Below are positions 18,723 through 27,841 of a stretch of DNA of 64,000 nucleotides, one piece after another. The DNA is from Pseudomonas fluorescens (lineage in GTDB: Bacteria; Pseudomonadota; Gammaproteobacteria; Pseudomonadales; Pseudomonadaceae). The number at the start of each line of letters is the position of its first letter. Positions within the stretch are counted from its first letter, which is position 1. The DNA lies in assembly GCF_002837185.1 (NCBI RefSeq), contig NZ_KZ477996.1, positions 44,643 through 108,642 on the forward strand. The letters are read 5' to 3'. The notes below the pieces were generated by a model. It had not been told where the DNA came from and searched no databases. It was given only the letters and a program-made list of their open reading frames with translations. A program made the translations under genes and the position numbers.

Positions 18723-19586
18723 TCAAATCAGCGGGTCCCAGCGTTGCGACCAGTCACCTTCGGTCTTGACCACTTCACGCAACAGGGTCAACGCCTGCTG
18801 CAACACCGCAGAATCTCGTGCCCGCGAATACACCAGGTACGTCGGGAAACTGAATTCCGGCGCCTTGGCCACCCGCTGCATCACGCCGCTGTCCAGGTAG
18901 CTCTGCACCACGCGCGTGCGGAAATACCCGGCGCCGCCGTTCACCAGGATGTACTGCAGCGCCAGCGGCCCCAGATTGAAACCCACGGCGGCGCGCGCGC
19001 GGTCGGGCAAGGCGGCGTCGTGCTGTTGGCGAAAACCCTGGCCCCAGTCGATATACACATAGGGCTCGGGTTTGCTCGCCAGTTGCACCAGGATCAGTTT
19101 TTCTTCCAGGACTTGCTCGACCTGCAAGCCCGGCCAGTACTGCGGCTGGAACACCAGCGCGGCGTCAAGCACGCCCAACTCCAACTGACGCAACAGGTAC
19201 TCGCCCTCGCGAATTTCGGTGCGCAGGGCATGCCCGGGGATATGCTCGCGCAGCGCCTTGGCCCAACCGAGCATCAGCGGATTGCACAGGCTGACCTCTG
19301 CGCCGATATGCAGCACATTGCGATAGCCATCGGGCAAGGGCAGGTCGCGGCGCGCCGCTTCCCAGGTTTGCAGCAACTGGTTGGCGTACACCACAAAGGC
19401 CTCGCCGTCGGCGGTCAGGCGTGCACCAGCGCGATTGCGCACGAACAGCGTACTGCCCAACTGGTTTTCCAGGTTCTTCACCCGTGCGGTGATGGCGGTC
19501 TGGGTGACGTGCAGTTTCTCCGCCGCTGCGGCGAGGCTGCCGCAGCGGGTGATTTCCAGAAAGGTGCGTGCCAGTTCGATGTCCAT
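18723..19586 (-). CDS. LysR-family transcriptional regulator
   Basis: This 287-residue regulator has the N-terminal winged helix MDIELARTFLEITRCGSLAAAA and TQTAITARVKNLENQLG. The effector domain contains LHIGAEVSLCNPLMLGWAKALR. Start 19586 is preferred because LysR homology begins at MDIEL; an upstream in-frame start would add 17 unrelated residues. It lies 58 bp upstream of lacI on the same strand. No divergent target gene is adjacent: the next 440 bp hold repeats. Its target is therefore unclear, and it may control the polyol cluster or a gene elsewhere. Confidence 0.85.
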   Translation of the reverse strand: MDIELARTFLEITRCGSLAAAAEKLHVTQTAITARVKNLENQLGSTLFVRNRAGARLTADGEAFVVYANQLLQTWEAARRDLPLPDGYRNVLHIGAEVSLCNPLMLGWAKALREHIPGHALRTEIREGEYLLRQLELGVLDAALVFQPQYWPGLQVEQVLEEKLILVQLASKPEPYVYIDWGQGFRQQHDAALPDRARAAVGFNLGPLALQYILVNGGAGYFRTRVVQSYLDSGVMQRVAKAPEFSFPTYLVYSRARDSAVLQQALTLLREVVKTEGDWSQRWDPLI

Positions 19587-19637
19587 GAAGCCCCCGGGAG
19601 ATGAGTGGAGGGCATTGTAGTGGAACGCGGTGAGCAC

Positions 19638-19725
19638 TGTGGGAGGAGGCTTGCCCCGATAGCGGTGTGTCAGTCACAGAGGCATTCACTGACACTCAGT
19701 AATCGGGGGCAAACCCCCTCCCACA
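19638..19725. repeat. REPIN
   Basis: The left arm (TGTGGGAGGAGGCTTGCCCC) has two changes from the family and the right arm is standard. The preceding GGAACGCGG is also seen before the REPIN at 14, suggesting the repeat family extends past the core arm. The remainder of 19587-20028 shows no credible gene. Confidence 0.85.
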
Positions 19726-19890
19726 TTTCAATTGAATTTCAGCTCGGGTTGTGTGGTGCTTGCAAGTGCTTGGTAGGGGATGCCTTTGCATAAGCGTGAC
19801 TTGCGCACCTTCGTCCATGCCCGAACCCTGCGGTACGTTGTGACCCGCTTCGAGGGCAGGCATTTTTCAGTGATTGGAATGCAGTGCAAA

Positions 19891-19960
19891 TGTGGGAGGG
19901 GGCTTGCCCCCGATAGCGGTAGATCAGTCACAGATGCAGTGACTGACACTCGGCAATCGG
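19891..19960. repeat. Truncated REPIN
   Basis: The left arm TGTGGGAGGGGGCTTGCCCC and the centre are present. The right arm breaks off after AATCGGG, so this copy cannot form the full hairpin. Confidence 0.8.
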
Positions 19961-20028
19961 GTTGTGCGGTGAATCAAGAGTGATCGAACGCCAGTGGATC
20001 CAGTTTCAAAGGGTCGTAGACCTGCGGC

Positions 20029-20784
20029 TCACTCCCAGCCGCCACGGTCGAGACACCGGGTGCTCGTCGGTGGCTGTTTGCCGTAGGCCAGAAACTCCCC
20101 GAGCCAGCGGCTGACACAGCCGTCGGCAGTTGTCTGGGCGGGTTCCTTGAGCAGAAGCGACTCGACGCCGGATGCGCCCGGTTCGCCGTGCCCTGCGTTG
20201 ACCAGCACCATGCGTGCGACGCGTTCGGGAAACCGCGTCGCGTAGCGGTTGCCCAGGCGCGCCGCGTCGGCATTGCCGACGTAGTTGAGCCGGGACTCGC
20301 CCAGTTGCCCGCGCACATACTCCATATCCTGTGCCGCCTGTTCGAGGGCGTCGCCCCCTGTGAGGTCGCGGCTGCTCAGTTCGATCATGTCGTAGCGGTC
20401 GACCAGCTTACGGTAAGCCGGGTTGGCGTAAGACTCCCAAAGGCTGGCCAGATGCAGGGCAAAGGTGGCGTTTTTAGCTGTATGCGGCTCGCCGGACTGG
20501 ATAAACACCACGCCCTCGCGGTTGAGCGGGTCGCGCGCGCCGACGCGTGTCACGCTCAGGCGTATGCGGCCGCGTCCAGGAGCGGCATGGTCGCGGGGCA
20601 CCGTCACCAGGCCACATTGGGTACGGTCGAGTACGTCGGGGGCGAGCCGCTCAAGCACCGGGAAAGGGCAATCGAGTAACCAATCAATGGCGGTGGGCGC
20701 GATCAGGGGGTCGGCCAGGGCCAGGTGTGCGATCAACCAGCCGCCGAGGCAGACCAGGCATTTTCCAACAACGCTGGGTTTCAT
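20029..20784 (-). CDS. Degenerate alpha/beta-hydrolase-like exported protein, probably frameshifted at the 3' end
   Basis: The 251-residue product has a type I signal (MKPSVVGKCLVCLGGWLIAHLALA, cleaved before DP). It resembles TAP-type hydrolases: CGLVTVPRDHAAPGRGRIRLSVTR and YATRFPERVARMVLVN. The nucleophile elbow, normally GxSxG, reads GNADA with no Ser, and the oxyanion GGPG is replaced by SGEPH, so catalysis is unlikely. It is about half the usual family length. At the 3' end the frame stops just after GGWE, while the next frame continues with codon-like sequence to a TGA near 19979, encoding PQVYDPLKLDPLAFDHS. Removing four bases near GAGTGAG joins the two. It lies downstream of opmQ on the same strand. 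A role near pyoverdine export is possible but unproven. Confidence 0.6.
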   Translation of the reverse strand: MKPSVVGKCLVCLGGWLIAHLALADPLIAPTAIDWLLDCPFPVLERLAPDVLDRTQCGLVTVPRDHAAPGRGRIRLSVTRVGARDPLNREGVVFIQSGEPHTAKNATFALHLASLWESYANPAYRKLVDRYDMIELSSRDLTGGDALEQAAQDMEYVRGQLGESRLNYVGNADAARLGNRYATRFPERVARMVLVNAGHGEPGASGVESLLLKEPAQTTADGCVSRWLGEFLAYGKQPPTSTRCLDRGGWE

Positions 20785-20891
20785 TAAAAGGTCCCGGGAA
20801 GCCGTATGAAGTCGGCTTTTTTACCAAGGACCTTGGGTCTAATAATGTAAGGCGATTAAACGGATCGTGTACGAAACTGGAGTTTCGTTTA

Positions 20892-22304
20892 TCAGGTGTC
20901 GCTATTCCAGCCACCGCCCAATGCTTTGTACAACGCGATGCTGGCTTGCAGGCGCGACAGCCGCAGCTGCACGTCCAAGTCCTGGGCCGCGTACAGGGTG
21001 CGTTGGGTCTCCAGCACTGTGAGCAGATCTTCGGCACCGGCCTGGTAGCGGCTTTCGGCGATCCGGAACGCGGTTTGGGCCTGTTGCAGTTCTTCAACTT
21101 GCCATTGGCGTTGCTGGTCGAGGCGGCTGATGCTGCTGAGGGCTTTTTCCACATCGGCAAAGCCGTTGATGATCGCCCCACGGTAGATTTGCAGAAGCTC
21201 ATCCTGGCGCGCGCGGGCCTTGTCGCGTTCGGCGCTTAAACGACCGTTGTTGAAGATCGGCGCCACCAGGCCCGAGGTCAGGGTGTAGAACGGGCTGCGC
21301 AGGATATCGTCGGCCTTGTATGCGCCCGAGCCCAGGGTCGCGCCCAGGGTCACTGCAGGCAGCATCGCTGCGCGGGCTACGGTGACGTCTGCACTTGCCG
21401 CCGCCAGCTGTGCCTCGGCCTGGGCGAGGTCGGGGCGCCGGCTCAATAACTGGCTTGGCACGCCGGGCCCGATGGTTGGCCAGGTCAGTGCCGGGAACGC
21501 CTCGGTGCCCAGTTCCAGCGCCTGCACGGGCTGGCCGAGCAACGCGGCCAGGGTGATGCGCGCCTCTTCGGCCAGTTGCTCGACCAGCGGCAGTTGCCGC
21601 TGCTGGCTGGCCACCAGGCTTTTCTGTTGCGCCAGTTCCAGAGCCGTGGCGGAACCGGCGTCGTAGCGGGTTTGCACCAGGTTCAGCACCGCGCGCGCAT
21701 TCGCCAGGTTCAGCTCGGCGATCTGCACGCGTTGGCGCGCCGCCAGGGTTTGCGCGTAACGATCGGCGACGTTACTGAGCAGGGTCAGTTCCACGTTGGC
21801 CTGGTCGAACTGGCTGGCCTGCAGGCTATGCAGCGCGCTGTCCCGCGCAGCGGCACGACCGCCCCAGAAGTCGAGTTCGTAGCTGGCCGTGAGGTTGGCG
21901 TCATAGCGGGTGACGGTTTTATTGCTCTCGGTGGCGTCCAGGTCCGAGTTGCCGCTGCCGCGCAACAGCTTTTCGCGGGTGGTGGTGAGGTTGAAGTTGA
22001 TCTCGGGCAGCAGCGGCGCCCCGGCAATCACCGCCGTTGCCTGCGCCTGGCGCACGCGCGCCATGGCGGCGGCCACGTCGAAACTGTCACGCCGGGCCTG
22101 GTCGATCAGGCGGTTGAGCGATGGGCTGCCAAAGTGCGTCCACCAGCGCTGGTCGGTGGCTTGGCTGGCCGCGCGTTGGCCATAATGCCAGGCGGCGGGT
22201 GGCGCGATGCCGCTGTCGACGGCGGCGGGGTTGCCGGCGCAGGCGCTGAGCAGCAGGCACAGGCTTAGCACTGACAGTTGTGGTGCGATGGATCGTTTAT
22301 TCAC
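20892..22304 (-). CDS. opmQ: Outer-membrane efflux protein OpmQ (pyoverdine export/recycling)
   Basis: This 470-residue OprM/TolC-type factor begins with a lipoprotein signal ending LLSAC (Cys22). It has the repeated outer-membrane-factor halves: [35 protein letters not shown] and [15 protein letters not shown]. Its start overlaps the end of pvdT by 8 bp, and the order pvdR-pvdT-opmQ matches P. aeruginosa, where the three proteins export new and recycled pyoverdine. It should be expressed from the PvdS-type promoter upstream of pvdR. Confidence 0.9.
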   Translation of the reverse strand: MNKRSIAPQLSVLSLCLLLSACAGNPAAVDSGIAPPAAWHYGQRAASQATDQRWWTHFGSPSLNRLIDQARRDSFDVAAAMARVRQAQATAVIAGAPLLPEINFNLTTTREKLLRGSGNSDLDATESNKTVTRYDANLTASYELDFWGGRAAARDSALHSLQASQFDQANVELTLLSNVADRYAQTLAARQRVQIAELNLANARAVLNLVQTRYDAGSATALELAQQKSLVASQQRQLPLVEQLAEEARITLAALLGQPVQALELGTEAFPALTWPTIGPGVPSQLLSRRPDLAQAEAQLAAASADVTVARAAMLPAVTLGATLGSGAYKADDILRSPFYTLTSGLVAPIFNNGRLSAERDKARARQDELLQIYRGAIINGFADVEKALSSISRLDQQRQWQVEELQQAQTAFRIAESRYQAGAEDLLTVLETQRTLYAAQDLDVQLRLSRLQASIALYKALGGGWNSDT

Positions 22305-24270
22305 TGGTCAACGCCTTAACCGGATCGAGCCGGGCAGCTTTACGGGCCGGCATAAAGCCGAATACGACGCCGGTGACCAGCGCGCAGCCAAAGGCGCCGA
22401 GCATCGCCACCAGGGAAAACTGCACCGCCACGTCGGCCAGCACCAGCACGCCGCCCACCAGCAGCGCCAGGGCGATACCGAACAGCCCGCCGACCACCGA
22501 GAGCATCACCGCCTCAGTCAGGAATTGGCGCAGGATGTCGCGCTGGCGTGCGCCGGTGGCCATGCGGATGCCGATTTCACGGGTGCGTTCGCGCACGGTC
22601 ATCAACATGATGTTCATCACGCCGATACCGCCCACCAGCAGGGAAATCGCGGCAATCGAGCCGAGCATCAGCGACAGGGTGTTTTGCGTGCGCGCTTCGG
22701 CCTGAATCATCGCTGCGTCGTTGGTCAGGTGGAAGTCGCGTTTGCCGCCGTGCAACTTTTGCATAAGCTGACCGATGGCTTGCTCGGCCTCTTGCACCTT
22801 GCGCGCATCGGCGGCGGCAATGACCACGTATTCGGGGTTATAGGTGCCGAACAGGCGCACGCTGGCGGCGGTGTAGGGAATGGCGACACGGTCGTCGCTG
22901 TCTTGCATGCCGGAGCTGGAGCCTTTTTCCGCCAACACGCCAATCACCTGGAAGGGCACGTTTTCGATCAGGATGTATTGGCCGATGGGGTCTAGCTGGC
23001 CTTTGAACAGTTTTTCGCGCACGCGATGACCGATCACCGCCACCGTGGCCCCGGCGCGCTCGTCGGCTTCGGTAAAGTAGCTACCTTCGGCCACCGGCCA
23101 GTTGAAGATGTCCGGGAAATTGGTGTCGTTACCGCCCACATAGGCCGTGTAGTCGACGTTGCCGAAGCGCACGCCGGCGTAGGTGCCGTTCACCGGCATG
23201 ATGCGCTTGACCTGGGGCAATGTAGCCAATGCCGCCACATCATTGAGGGTCACGATACCTGGCGGCGTGCGCGGGTTAGGCGAAAAGCCACTCAGGTAGA
23301 TGATGTTGGAGCCGAAGGCCGCCATCTGCGCCATGACCTGGCGCTTGCTGCCTTCGCCCACTGCCAGCATCACCACCACCGACGCCACGCCGATGATGAT
23401 CCCCAGCAGCGTCAGCGCGGTGCGGAAGCGGTTGATCCACATCACCCGCCAGGCCGCCTGCACCGCGTCCAGCAGCTCGGCTTTCCAGGCACCATTGTGT
23501 TCGGCGCCGTCGGCCAGGCGCTGGCGCAGGTCCACGGCTTGCAATGCATTGCTGCCGGCCGTGATGGGCACGTGGATGTTACTCAACGCCGAATCGCTGA
23601 TGATCAGGCCGTCGCTGATCTCGATGATGCGGTTGGCGTGCGCCGCGACTTCGCGGTCGTGGGTGATCAGGATCACCACGTGGCCCTGGCTCGCCAACTC
23701 ATCCAGCAGCAGCATCACCTCGGCGCCGCTGTGGCTGTCGAGGGCTCCGGTGGGTTCGTCCGCAAGGATGATATGCCCGCCGTTCATCAACGCACGGGCA
23801 ATCGAGACGCGTTGTTGCTGGCCACCGGAGAGCTGGTGCGGGCGGTTGTTGGTGCGGTCGGCCAGGCCCAGGCGGGTCAGCAGAGCCTTGGCGCGGGCAT
23901 GGCGTTCGGCAGCGCTGATGCCGGCATAGATCGCCGGCATCTCGACGTTTTCCTGGGCCGAGCCGGACGGGATCAGGTGGTAGCCCTGGAACACGAAACC
24001 AAAGGCTTCGCGGCGCAGCCAGGCCAGTGCATCGCTGTCCAGGTGCGCGACGTTTTCCCCGGCGAACAGGTAGTCGCCCACGGTGGGGCGGTCGAGGCAG
24101 CCGAGGATGTTCATCAGTGTGGATTTTCCGGAGCCCGAGGCGCCGACGATGGCAACGAACTCTCCCGCATGGATAGACAGGTCGATCCCGCGCAATACGT
24201 CGACCTGCGGGCTGTCGCCGCCGCCGTAGGACTTGCGGATGTTCTTGAGTTCGATCAATGGCGTGGTCAC
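22297..24270 (-). CDS. pvdT: MacB-type ABC exporter PvdT
   Basis: The 657-residue fusion has an N-terminal ATPase with Walker [10 protein letters not shown] (43-51), signature LSGGQQQR and LADEPTG. This is followed by one membrane helix near residue 290, a large periplasmic MacB domain, and three C-terminal FtsX helices ([19 protein letters not shown]). Length and layout equal MacB/PvdT. It is one base from pvdR and overlaps opmQ. With PvdR and OpmQ it forms a tripartite pump moving pyoverdine from periplasm to outside. Confidence 0.92.
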   Translation of the reverse strand: MTTPLIELKNIRKSYGGGDSPQVDVLRGIDLSIHAGEFVAIVGASGSGKSTLMNILGCLDRPTVGDYLFAGENVAHLDSDALAWLRREAFGFVFQGYHLIPSGSAQENVEMPAIYAGISAAERHARAKALLTRLGLADRTNNRPHQLSGGQQQRVSIARALMNGGHIILADEPTGALDSHSGAEVMLLLDELASQGHVVILITHDREVAAHANRIIEISDGLIISDSALSNIHVPITAGSNALQAVDLRQRLADGAEHNGAWKAELLDAVQAAWRVMWINRFRTALTLLGIIIGVASVVVMLAVGEGSKRQVMAQMAAFGSNIIYLSGFSPNPRTPPGIVTLNDVAALATLPQVKRIMPVNGTYAGVRFGNVDYTAYVGGNDTNFPDIFNWPVAEGSYFTEADERAGATVAVIGHRVREKLFKGQLDPIGQYILIENVPFQVIGVLAEKGSSSGMQDSDDRVAIPYTAASVRLFGTYNPEYVVIAAADARKVQEAEQAIGQLMQKLHGGKRDFHLTNDAAMIQAEARTQNTLSLMLGSIAAISLLVGGIGVMNIMLMTVRERTREIGIRMATGARQRDILRQFLTEAVMLSVVGGLFGIALALLVGGVLVLADVAVQFSLVAMLGAFGCALVTGVVFGFMPARKAARLDPVKALTSE

Positions 24271-24271
24271 A

Positions 24272-25444
24272 TCAACCCCCGCCGCCGCTGGCTGGGCCGA
24301 TCAACAGGTGATCGCCTTCGTTGAGGCCATCCAACACTTCAACGCGCAGGCGGTCACTGATACCCAGGTGTACTTCGCGCTCCTCGATGGCGCCATTTTC
24401 GGTGACGACCCGGGCGATCTGCTTGTCGGTGCCTTGGCCGCCGAGCAGCGCCGCGACCGGGACGGTGAGAGCGTCCTTGACCTGGCTGGCGACGAAAAAC
24501 ACCTGGGTGGTCATTTCGGCCATCAGCGCATTGTCAGTGTTGTCCACATCCAGCAGTACGGTGTACAGCACTACGCGGCCACTGCCGGTTTTGCTCGTGC
24601 TGGTGGGGCTGCCACTGCCCTGGCTGGTTTCATTCAGCGGCTTGGGCGGGATCGGCAGGATCTGGCGTACGGTGCTGGTCCAGCGCCGGTTGCCGCCGGC
24701 GAGGGTAGTGAAATAGGCGCTCATGCCCGGTTTGACGTGGCTGATATCGGCTTCGGACACTTCGGCCCATACGGTCATCGGCGACAATTTGGCGATGCGC
24801 AGGATCAACGGCGTTTGTTGCTGGGCGTTGAGGGTCTGGCCGACCCGTGCATCTACCGCCACTACGGTGCCGCTCATGGGCGCGTAAATCCGCGTATAGC
24901 CCAGTTCGGCCTCGTCACTGCGCAGGCTGGCCTGGGCCTGGCGGATCTGCGCCTGGAACATATCGACACGGGCTTGGGTGGCGCTCAGTTCGGCTTTGGC
25001 GGTTTGCACATCTTCTTCACGGGTGGCGTTGCCTGCAACCAAGCGTTGCTGGCGCTGGTATTTCTGGCGTGCGAGTTCGTGCTGGGCTTTCTGTTCCTGC
25101 AACTGCGCCTTGAGGTTTTCAATGGAGTAGCGACTGGCGTCGAGCTTGGCCTGTTGCGTGGCAGGGTCGATTTCCACCAGCAGCTCGCCTTCCTTGACTT
25201 GATCACCGGCCTCCACATGGATCTTGCGAATCTGTCCGGATGCCTGGGCACCCACGTCGACATACCGGCGCGGCTGCAGGGTGCCAAGTGAGGTGACGCT
25301 GTTTTCAATGTTGCCGCGGGTTACGGCGACCGTGGGCAGGCTGTCGCGGCCCGACGGCAGCACTTGCCAGGCAACCACTGCGAGGATGCAGAGCAGGCAC
25401 GCCATCACCAGCAGGGCGCGTCGGGCAGGTCGAGGGCGTTTCAT
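24272..25444 (-). CDS. pvdR: Periplasmic adaptor PvdR of the pyoverdine efflux pump
   Basis: This 390-residue MacA/PvdR-type membrane-fusion protein has one N-terminal membrane anchor (about 10-26) and the lipoyl half-motifs [20 protein letters not shown] and [12 protein letters not shown] flanking a coiled-coil hairpin (about 95-175). A beta-barrel domain follows. It is first in the pvdR-pvdT-opmQ operon. A TAAAT-N16-CGT box starts about 78 bp before the ATG, indicating control by the iron-starvation sigma factor PvdS. Confidence 0.92.
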   Translation of the reverse strand: MKRPRPARRALLVMACLLCILAVVAWQVLPSGRDSLPTVAVTRGNIENSVTSLGTLQPRRYVDVGAQASGQIRKIHVEAGDQVKEGELLVEIDPATQQAKLDASRYSIENLKAQLQEQKAQHELARQKYQRQQRLVAGNATREEDVQTAKAELSATQARVDMFQAQIRQAQASLRSDEAELGYTRIYAPMSGTVVAVDARVGQTLNAQQQTPLILRIAKLSPMTVWAEVSEADISHVKPGMSAYFTTLAGGNRRWTSTVRQILPIPPKPLNETSQGSGSPTSTSKTGSGRVVLYTVLLDVDNTDNALMAEMTTQVFFVASQVKDALTVPVAALLGGQGTDKQIARVVTENGAIEEREVHLGISDRLRVEVLDGLNEGDHLLIGPASGGGG

Positions 25445-25498
25445 GTCTTGGTTCCAGCCGGGAGGTATTGACCGCAGGAGCGGGGAGTTGACAGTTAT

Positions 25499-25522
25499 AC
25501 GAGAAAATTGCCCGGAGATTTA
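25499..25522 (-). promoter_or_regulatory. PvdS-type (iron-starvation) promoter of pvdR
   Basis: Read on the minus strand, this is TAAAT, 16 bases, then CGT, an exact match to the IS box recognised by PvdS in fluorescent pseudomonads. CGT ends 55 bp before the pvdR start. Confidence 0.85.
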
Positions 25523-25596
25523 GGCCCTTACACACGTGGTAACAGCTCGCCCGACGAAAAAAAAAGCACCGGTGATGCAAGACTTCTTTAAAAGTA

Positions 25597-25615
25597 GATG
25601 AGAATTACTATAAAT
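25597..25615 (+). promoter_or_regulatory. Possible Fur box upstream of fpvI
   Basis: GATGAGAATTACTATAAAT agrees with roughly half of the 19-bp Fur consensus, with the left half best conserved. It lies about 85 bp before fpvI, as expected for a Fur-controlled ECF sigma gene. The match is only moderate. Confidence 0.45.
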
Positions 25616-25700
25616 TGCACACACTCAAACTGCCATCATCGATGGACGTGTTCCTAAAAAGGTTGGCATCGTCAGCACCACGGCCATGGGGCCAGGAGTC

Positions 25701-26183
25701 ATGTTGGAAAACTACTATCGCGAGCTGGTGTGTTTCCTCAACGCCAAGCTGGGCAACCGTCAGGTGGCCGAGGATGTGGTGCATGACGCGTATGTGCGGG
25801 TGCTGGAGCGCTCCAGTGACACGCCGATCGAACAGCCGCGCGCGTTCCTGTACCGCACCGCGTTGAACCTGGTGATCGACGGCCATCGGCGCAACGCCCT
25901 GCGCCAGTTGGAACCGCTGGAGGTGCTGGACGCTGAAGAACGCTTCGCCCCCTGTTCACCGCACACCAGTCACGACCAGGGCCAGCGTCTGGAGATGCTC
26001 GAGCGCGCCCTGGCCGAGCTGCCGGCGGCCTGCCGCGACAGTTTCCTGTTGCGCAAGCTCGACGGCCTGTCCCACCTGCAAATCGCCGAGCGCCTGTGCA
26101 TTTCCCGCGCGCTGGTGGAAAAGCACATCGTCAATGCCATGAAGCACTGCCGGTTGCGCATGCGTGAGTGGGAAGTGCACTGA
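25701..26183 (+). CDS. fpvI: ECF sigma factor FpvI (pyoverdine receptor regulation)
   Basis: This 160-residue FecI-type ECF sigma factor has region 2 (LGNRQVAEDVVHDAYVRVLE, with the RAFLYRTALNLVIDGHRR segment) and region 4 (LPAACRDSFLLRKLDGLSHLQIAERLCISRALVEKHIVNA). It lies between pvdR and pvdA as fpvI does in P. aeruginosa, which favours FpvI over PvdS (longer, different N-terminus). FpvI drives fpvA transcription when ferripyoverdine is sensed. ATG 25701 is used although AGGAG is only two bases before it; ATG 25686 would add five residues. The anti-sigma gene fpvR, next door in P. aeruginosa, is not present here. Confidence 0.8.
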   Translation: MLENYYRELVCFLNAKLGNRQVAEDVVHDAYVRVLERSSDTPIEQPRAFLYRTALNLVIDGHRRNALRQLEPLEVLDAEERFAPCSPHTSHDQGQRLEMLERALAELPAACRDSFLLRKLDGLSHLQIAERLCISRALVEKHIVNAMKHCRLRMREWEVH

Positions 26184-26195
26184 AGCGCTGTTAGT

Positions 26196-26219
26196 TAAAT
26201 TTTATTTCACTGTCCTCGT
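26196..26219 (+). promoter_or_regulatory. PvdS-type (iron-starvation) promoter of pvdA
   Basis: TAAAT at 26196-26200, 16 bases, CGT at 26217-26219. It is an exact IS box about 85 bp before the pvdA start and separates pvdA control from fpvI. Confidence 0.88.
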
Positions 26220-26303
26220 TTCCTATCAACACACGGCCTGTTGTTCAGGCCATGAAGGTATTCCCGCCCCAACCGCCAAGGGGCTTATCCAGAGGACACT
26301 GGA

Positions 26304-27641
26304 ATGACACAGGCAATTGCTTCGCCCGCGGTTCACGACCTGATCGGCATCGGCTTCGGCCCTTCGAACCTGGCGCTGGCCATCGCCCTGCAGGAGCGTG
26401 AGAAGGCGCAGGGCAAACTGGACGTGCTGTTCCTCGACAAACAAGCCGACTACCGCTGGCACGGCAATACCCTGGTGACCCAGAGCGAATTGCAGATTTC
26501 GTTCCTCAAGGACCTGGTGACCCTGCGCAACCCCACCAGCCCGTATTCCTTCGTCAATTACCTCAAGGCCCACGACCGCCTGGTGGACTTCATCAACCTG
26601 GGCACCTTCTACCCGTGCCGCATGGAGTACAACGACTACCTGCGCTGGGTTGCCGGGCAATTCCAGGCCCAGGCCCGCTACGGCGAGGAAGTGCTGGCCA
26701 TCGAGCCGATCCTGCACCAGCAACAGGTTGAAGCGCTGCGCGTGATTTCCCGCGATGCGCTGGGCGAACAGCATGTGCGCACCACACGCTCGGTGGTGGT
26801 CAGCGCCGGCGGCACGCCGCGTATTCCCGAAGCCTTCAAGGCGCTCAAGGGCGACAGCCGGGTGTTTCACCATTCCCAGTACCTGGACCGCATGGCCAGC
26901 CAGCCGTGTGTGGACGGCAAGCCCATGCGCATTGCGGTGATCGGCGGTGGTCAAAGCGCCGCCGAAGCCTTTATCGACCTCAACGACAGCTTTGCATCGG
27001 TGCAGGTCGACCTGATTCTGCGCGGTTCGGCGCTCAAACCGGCGGATGACAGCCCGTTCGTCAATGAAGTGTTCTCGCCGGCCTTTACCGACCTGGTGTT
27101 CCAGCAAGTCGGCGCCGAACGTGAGCGCCTGGTCGCCGAGTACCAGAACACCAACTACTCGGTGGTGGACCTGGACCTGATCGAGCGCATCTACGGCATC
27201 TTCTATCGGCAGAAAGTTTCCGGCATCGCGCGTCAGGCCTTCCGCACCATGACCGTGGTCGAAAAGGCCACCCCCGGCCCGCTGGGCATTGAACTGACGC
27301 TGCGCAACAACGCCACCGGCGAAACCAGTGTGAATCACTACGACGCGGTGATCCTCGCCACCGGTTACGAACGCCAGATGCACCGCGAACTGCTCGCGCC
27401 GCTCGAAGCCTACATGGGCGATTTCGAAGTGGCCCGCGACTACCGCATCGTCACCGACGAGCGCTGCAAGGCCGGTATTTACATCCAGGGGTTCAGCCAG
27501 GCCAGCCATGGTTTGAGCGATACGTTGCTGTCGGTGCTGCCGATTCGTGCCGATGAAATTGCCGCGTCGTTGTATGCCAATGACCGTAGCCGTGGCAGCG
27601 CGCGCTCGGTGCAGGACCTGCTGCTCGCCACTGCAAGCTGA
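26304..27641 (+). CDS. pvdA: L-ornithine N5-monooxygenase PvdA
   Basis: The 445-residue flavin enzyme has FAD motif GIGFGPSNLALAIAL (15-29), the substrate region WHGNTLVTQSELQISFLKDL, NADPH motif GGGQSAAEAFIDL and the late ATGYER motif. It hydroxylates ornithine at N5 using NADPH and O2, the first committed step towards the hydroxamate groups of pyoverdine, in the cytoplasm. The ATG follows AGAGGACACTGGA. A clear PvdS box precedes it, so it should be induced by iron starvation. Its terminus is followed immediately by a 128-bp inverted repeat. Confidence 0.96.
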   Translation: MTQAIASPAVHDLIGIGFGPSNLALAIALQEREKAQGKLDVLFLDKQADYRWHGNTLVTQSELQISFLKDLVTLRNPTSPYSFVNYLKAHDRLVDFINLGTFYPCRMEYNDYLRWVAGQFQAQARYGEEVLAIEPILHQQQVEALRVISRDALGEQHVRTTRSVVVSAGGTPRIPEAFKALKGDSRVFHHSQYLDRMASQPCVDGKPMRIAVIGGGQSAAEAFIDLNDSFASVQVDLILRGSALKPADDSPFVNEVFSPAFTDLVFQQVGAERERLVAEYQNTNYSVVDLDLIERIYGIFYRQKVSGIARQAFRTMTVVEKATPGPLGIELTLRNNATGETSVNHYDAVILATGYERQMHRELLAPLEAYMGDFEVARDYRIVTDERCKAGIYIQGFSQASHGLSDTLLSVLPIRADEIAASLYANDRSRGSARSVQDLLLATAS

Positions 27642-27649
27642 TCGGATTG

Positions 27650-27777
27650 TGTAGGAGCGAGGCGGGCGGCTAGCCCTTGCTCGCGAAAAACGTCAACGAT
27701 AACGCGCCTGTTCTGAATCAACGCGGCGCTCTCGCGTTCTTCGCGAGCAAGGGCTAGCCGGCCGCCTCGCTCCTACA
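27650..27777. repeat. Second intergenic inverted-repeat family, long copy
   Basis: The outer arms TGTAGGAGCGAGGCGGGCGG and complement and the inner CTTGCTCGCGAA arms face each other. The centre contains GTCAACGATAACGCG and ATCAACGCGG. The same centre occurs inverted in the copy at 54975-55073, so the centre is part of the element. It is unrelated to the GTGGGAGGGGGC REP. Confidence 0.85.
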
Positions 27778-27808
27778 GGCGGTACTTGTGACATGGGGTT
27801 GCTGCTGA

Positions 27809-27828
27809 TACTGTACAAAAAACCAGTA
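27809..27828 (+). promoter_or_regulatory. LexA-type SOS box
   Basis: TACTGTACAAAAAACCAGTA is CTG-N10-CAG with matching TA shoulders, 13 bp before the radical SAM gene start. The position overlaps the expected core promoter or leader, suiting repression by LexA. Confidence 0.68.
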
Positions 27829-27841
27829 TCGGTAGCTCTCC

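Noticed and set aside
19780..19983. Possible small gene between the LysR regulator and the hydrolase-like gene
   Set aside because: Half of it is a truncated REP element. There is no ribosome site and no domain.
25701..26183. Assignment of the ECF sigma factor as PvdS
   Set aside because: It is shorter than PvdS, lacks the PvdS-like N-terminus I recall, and its position between pvdR and pvdA matches fpvI.
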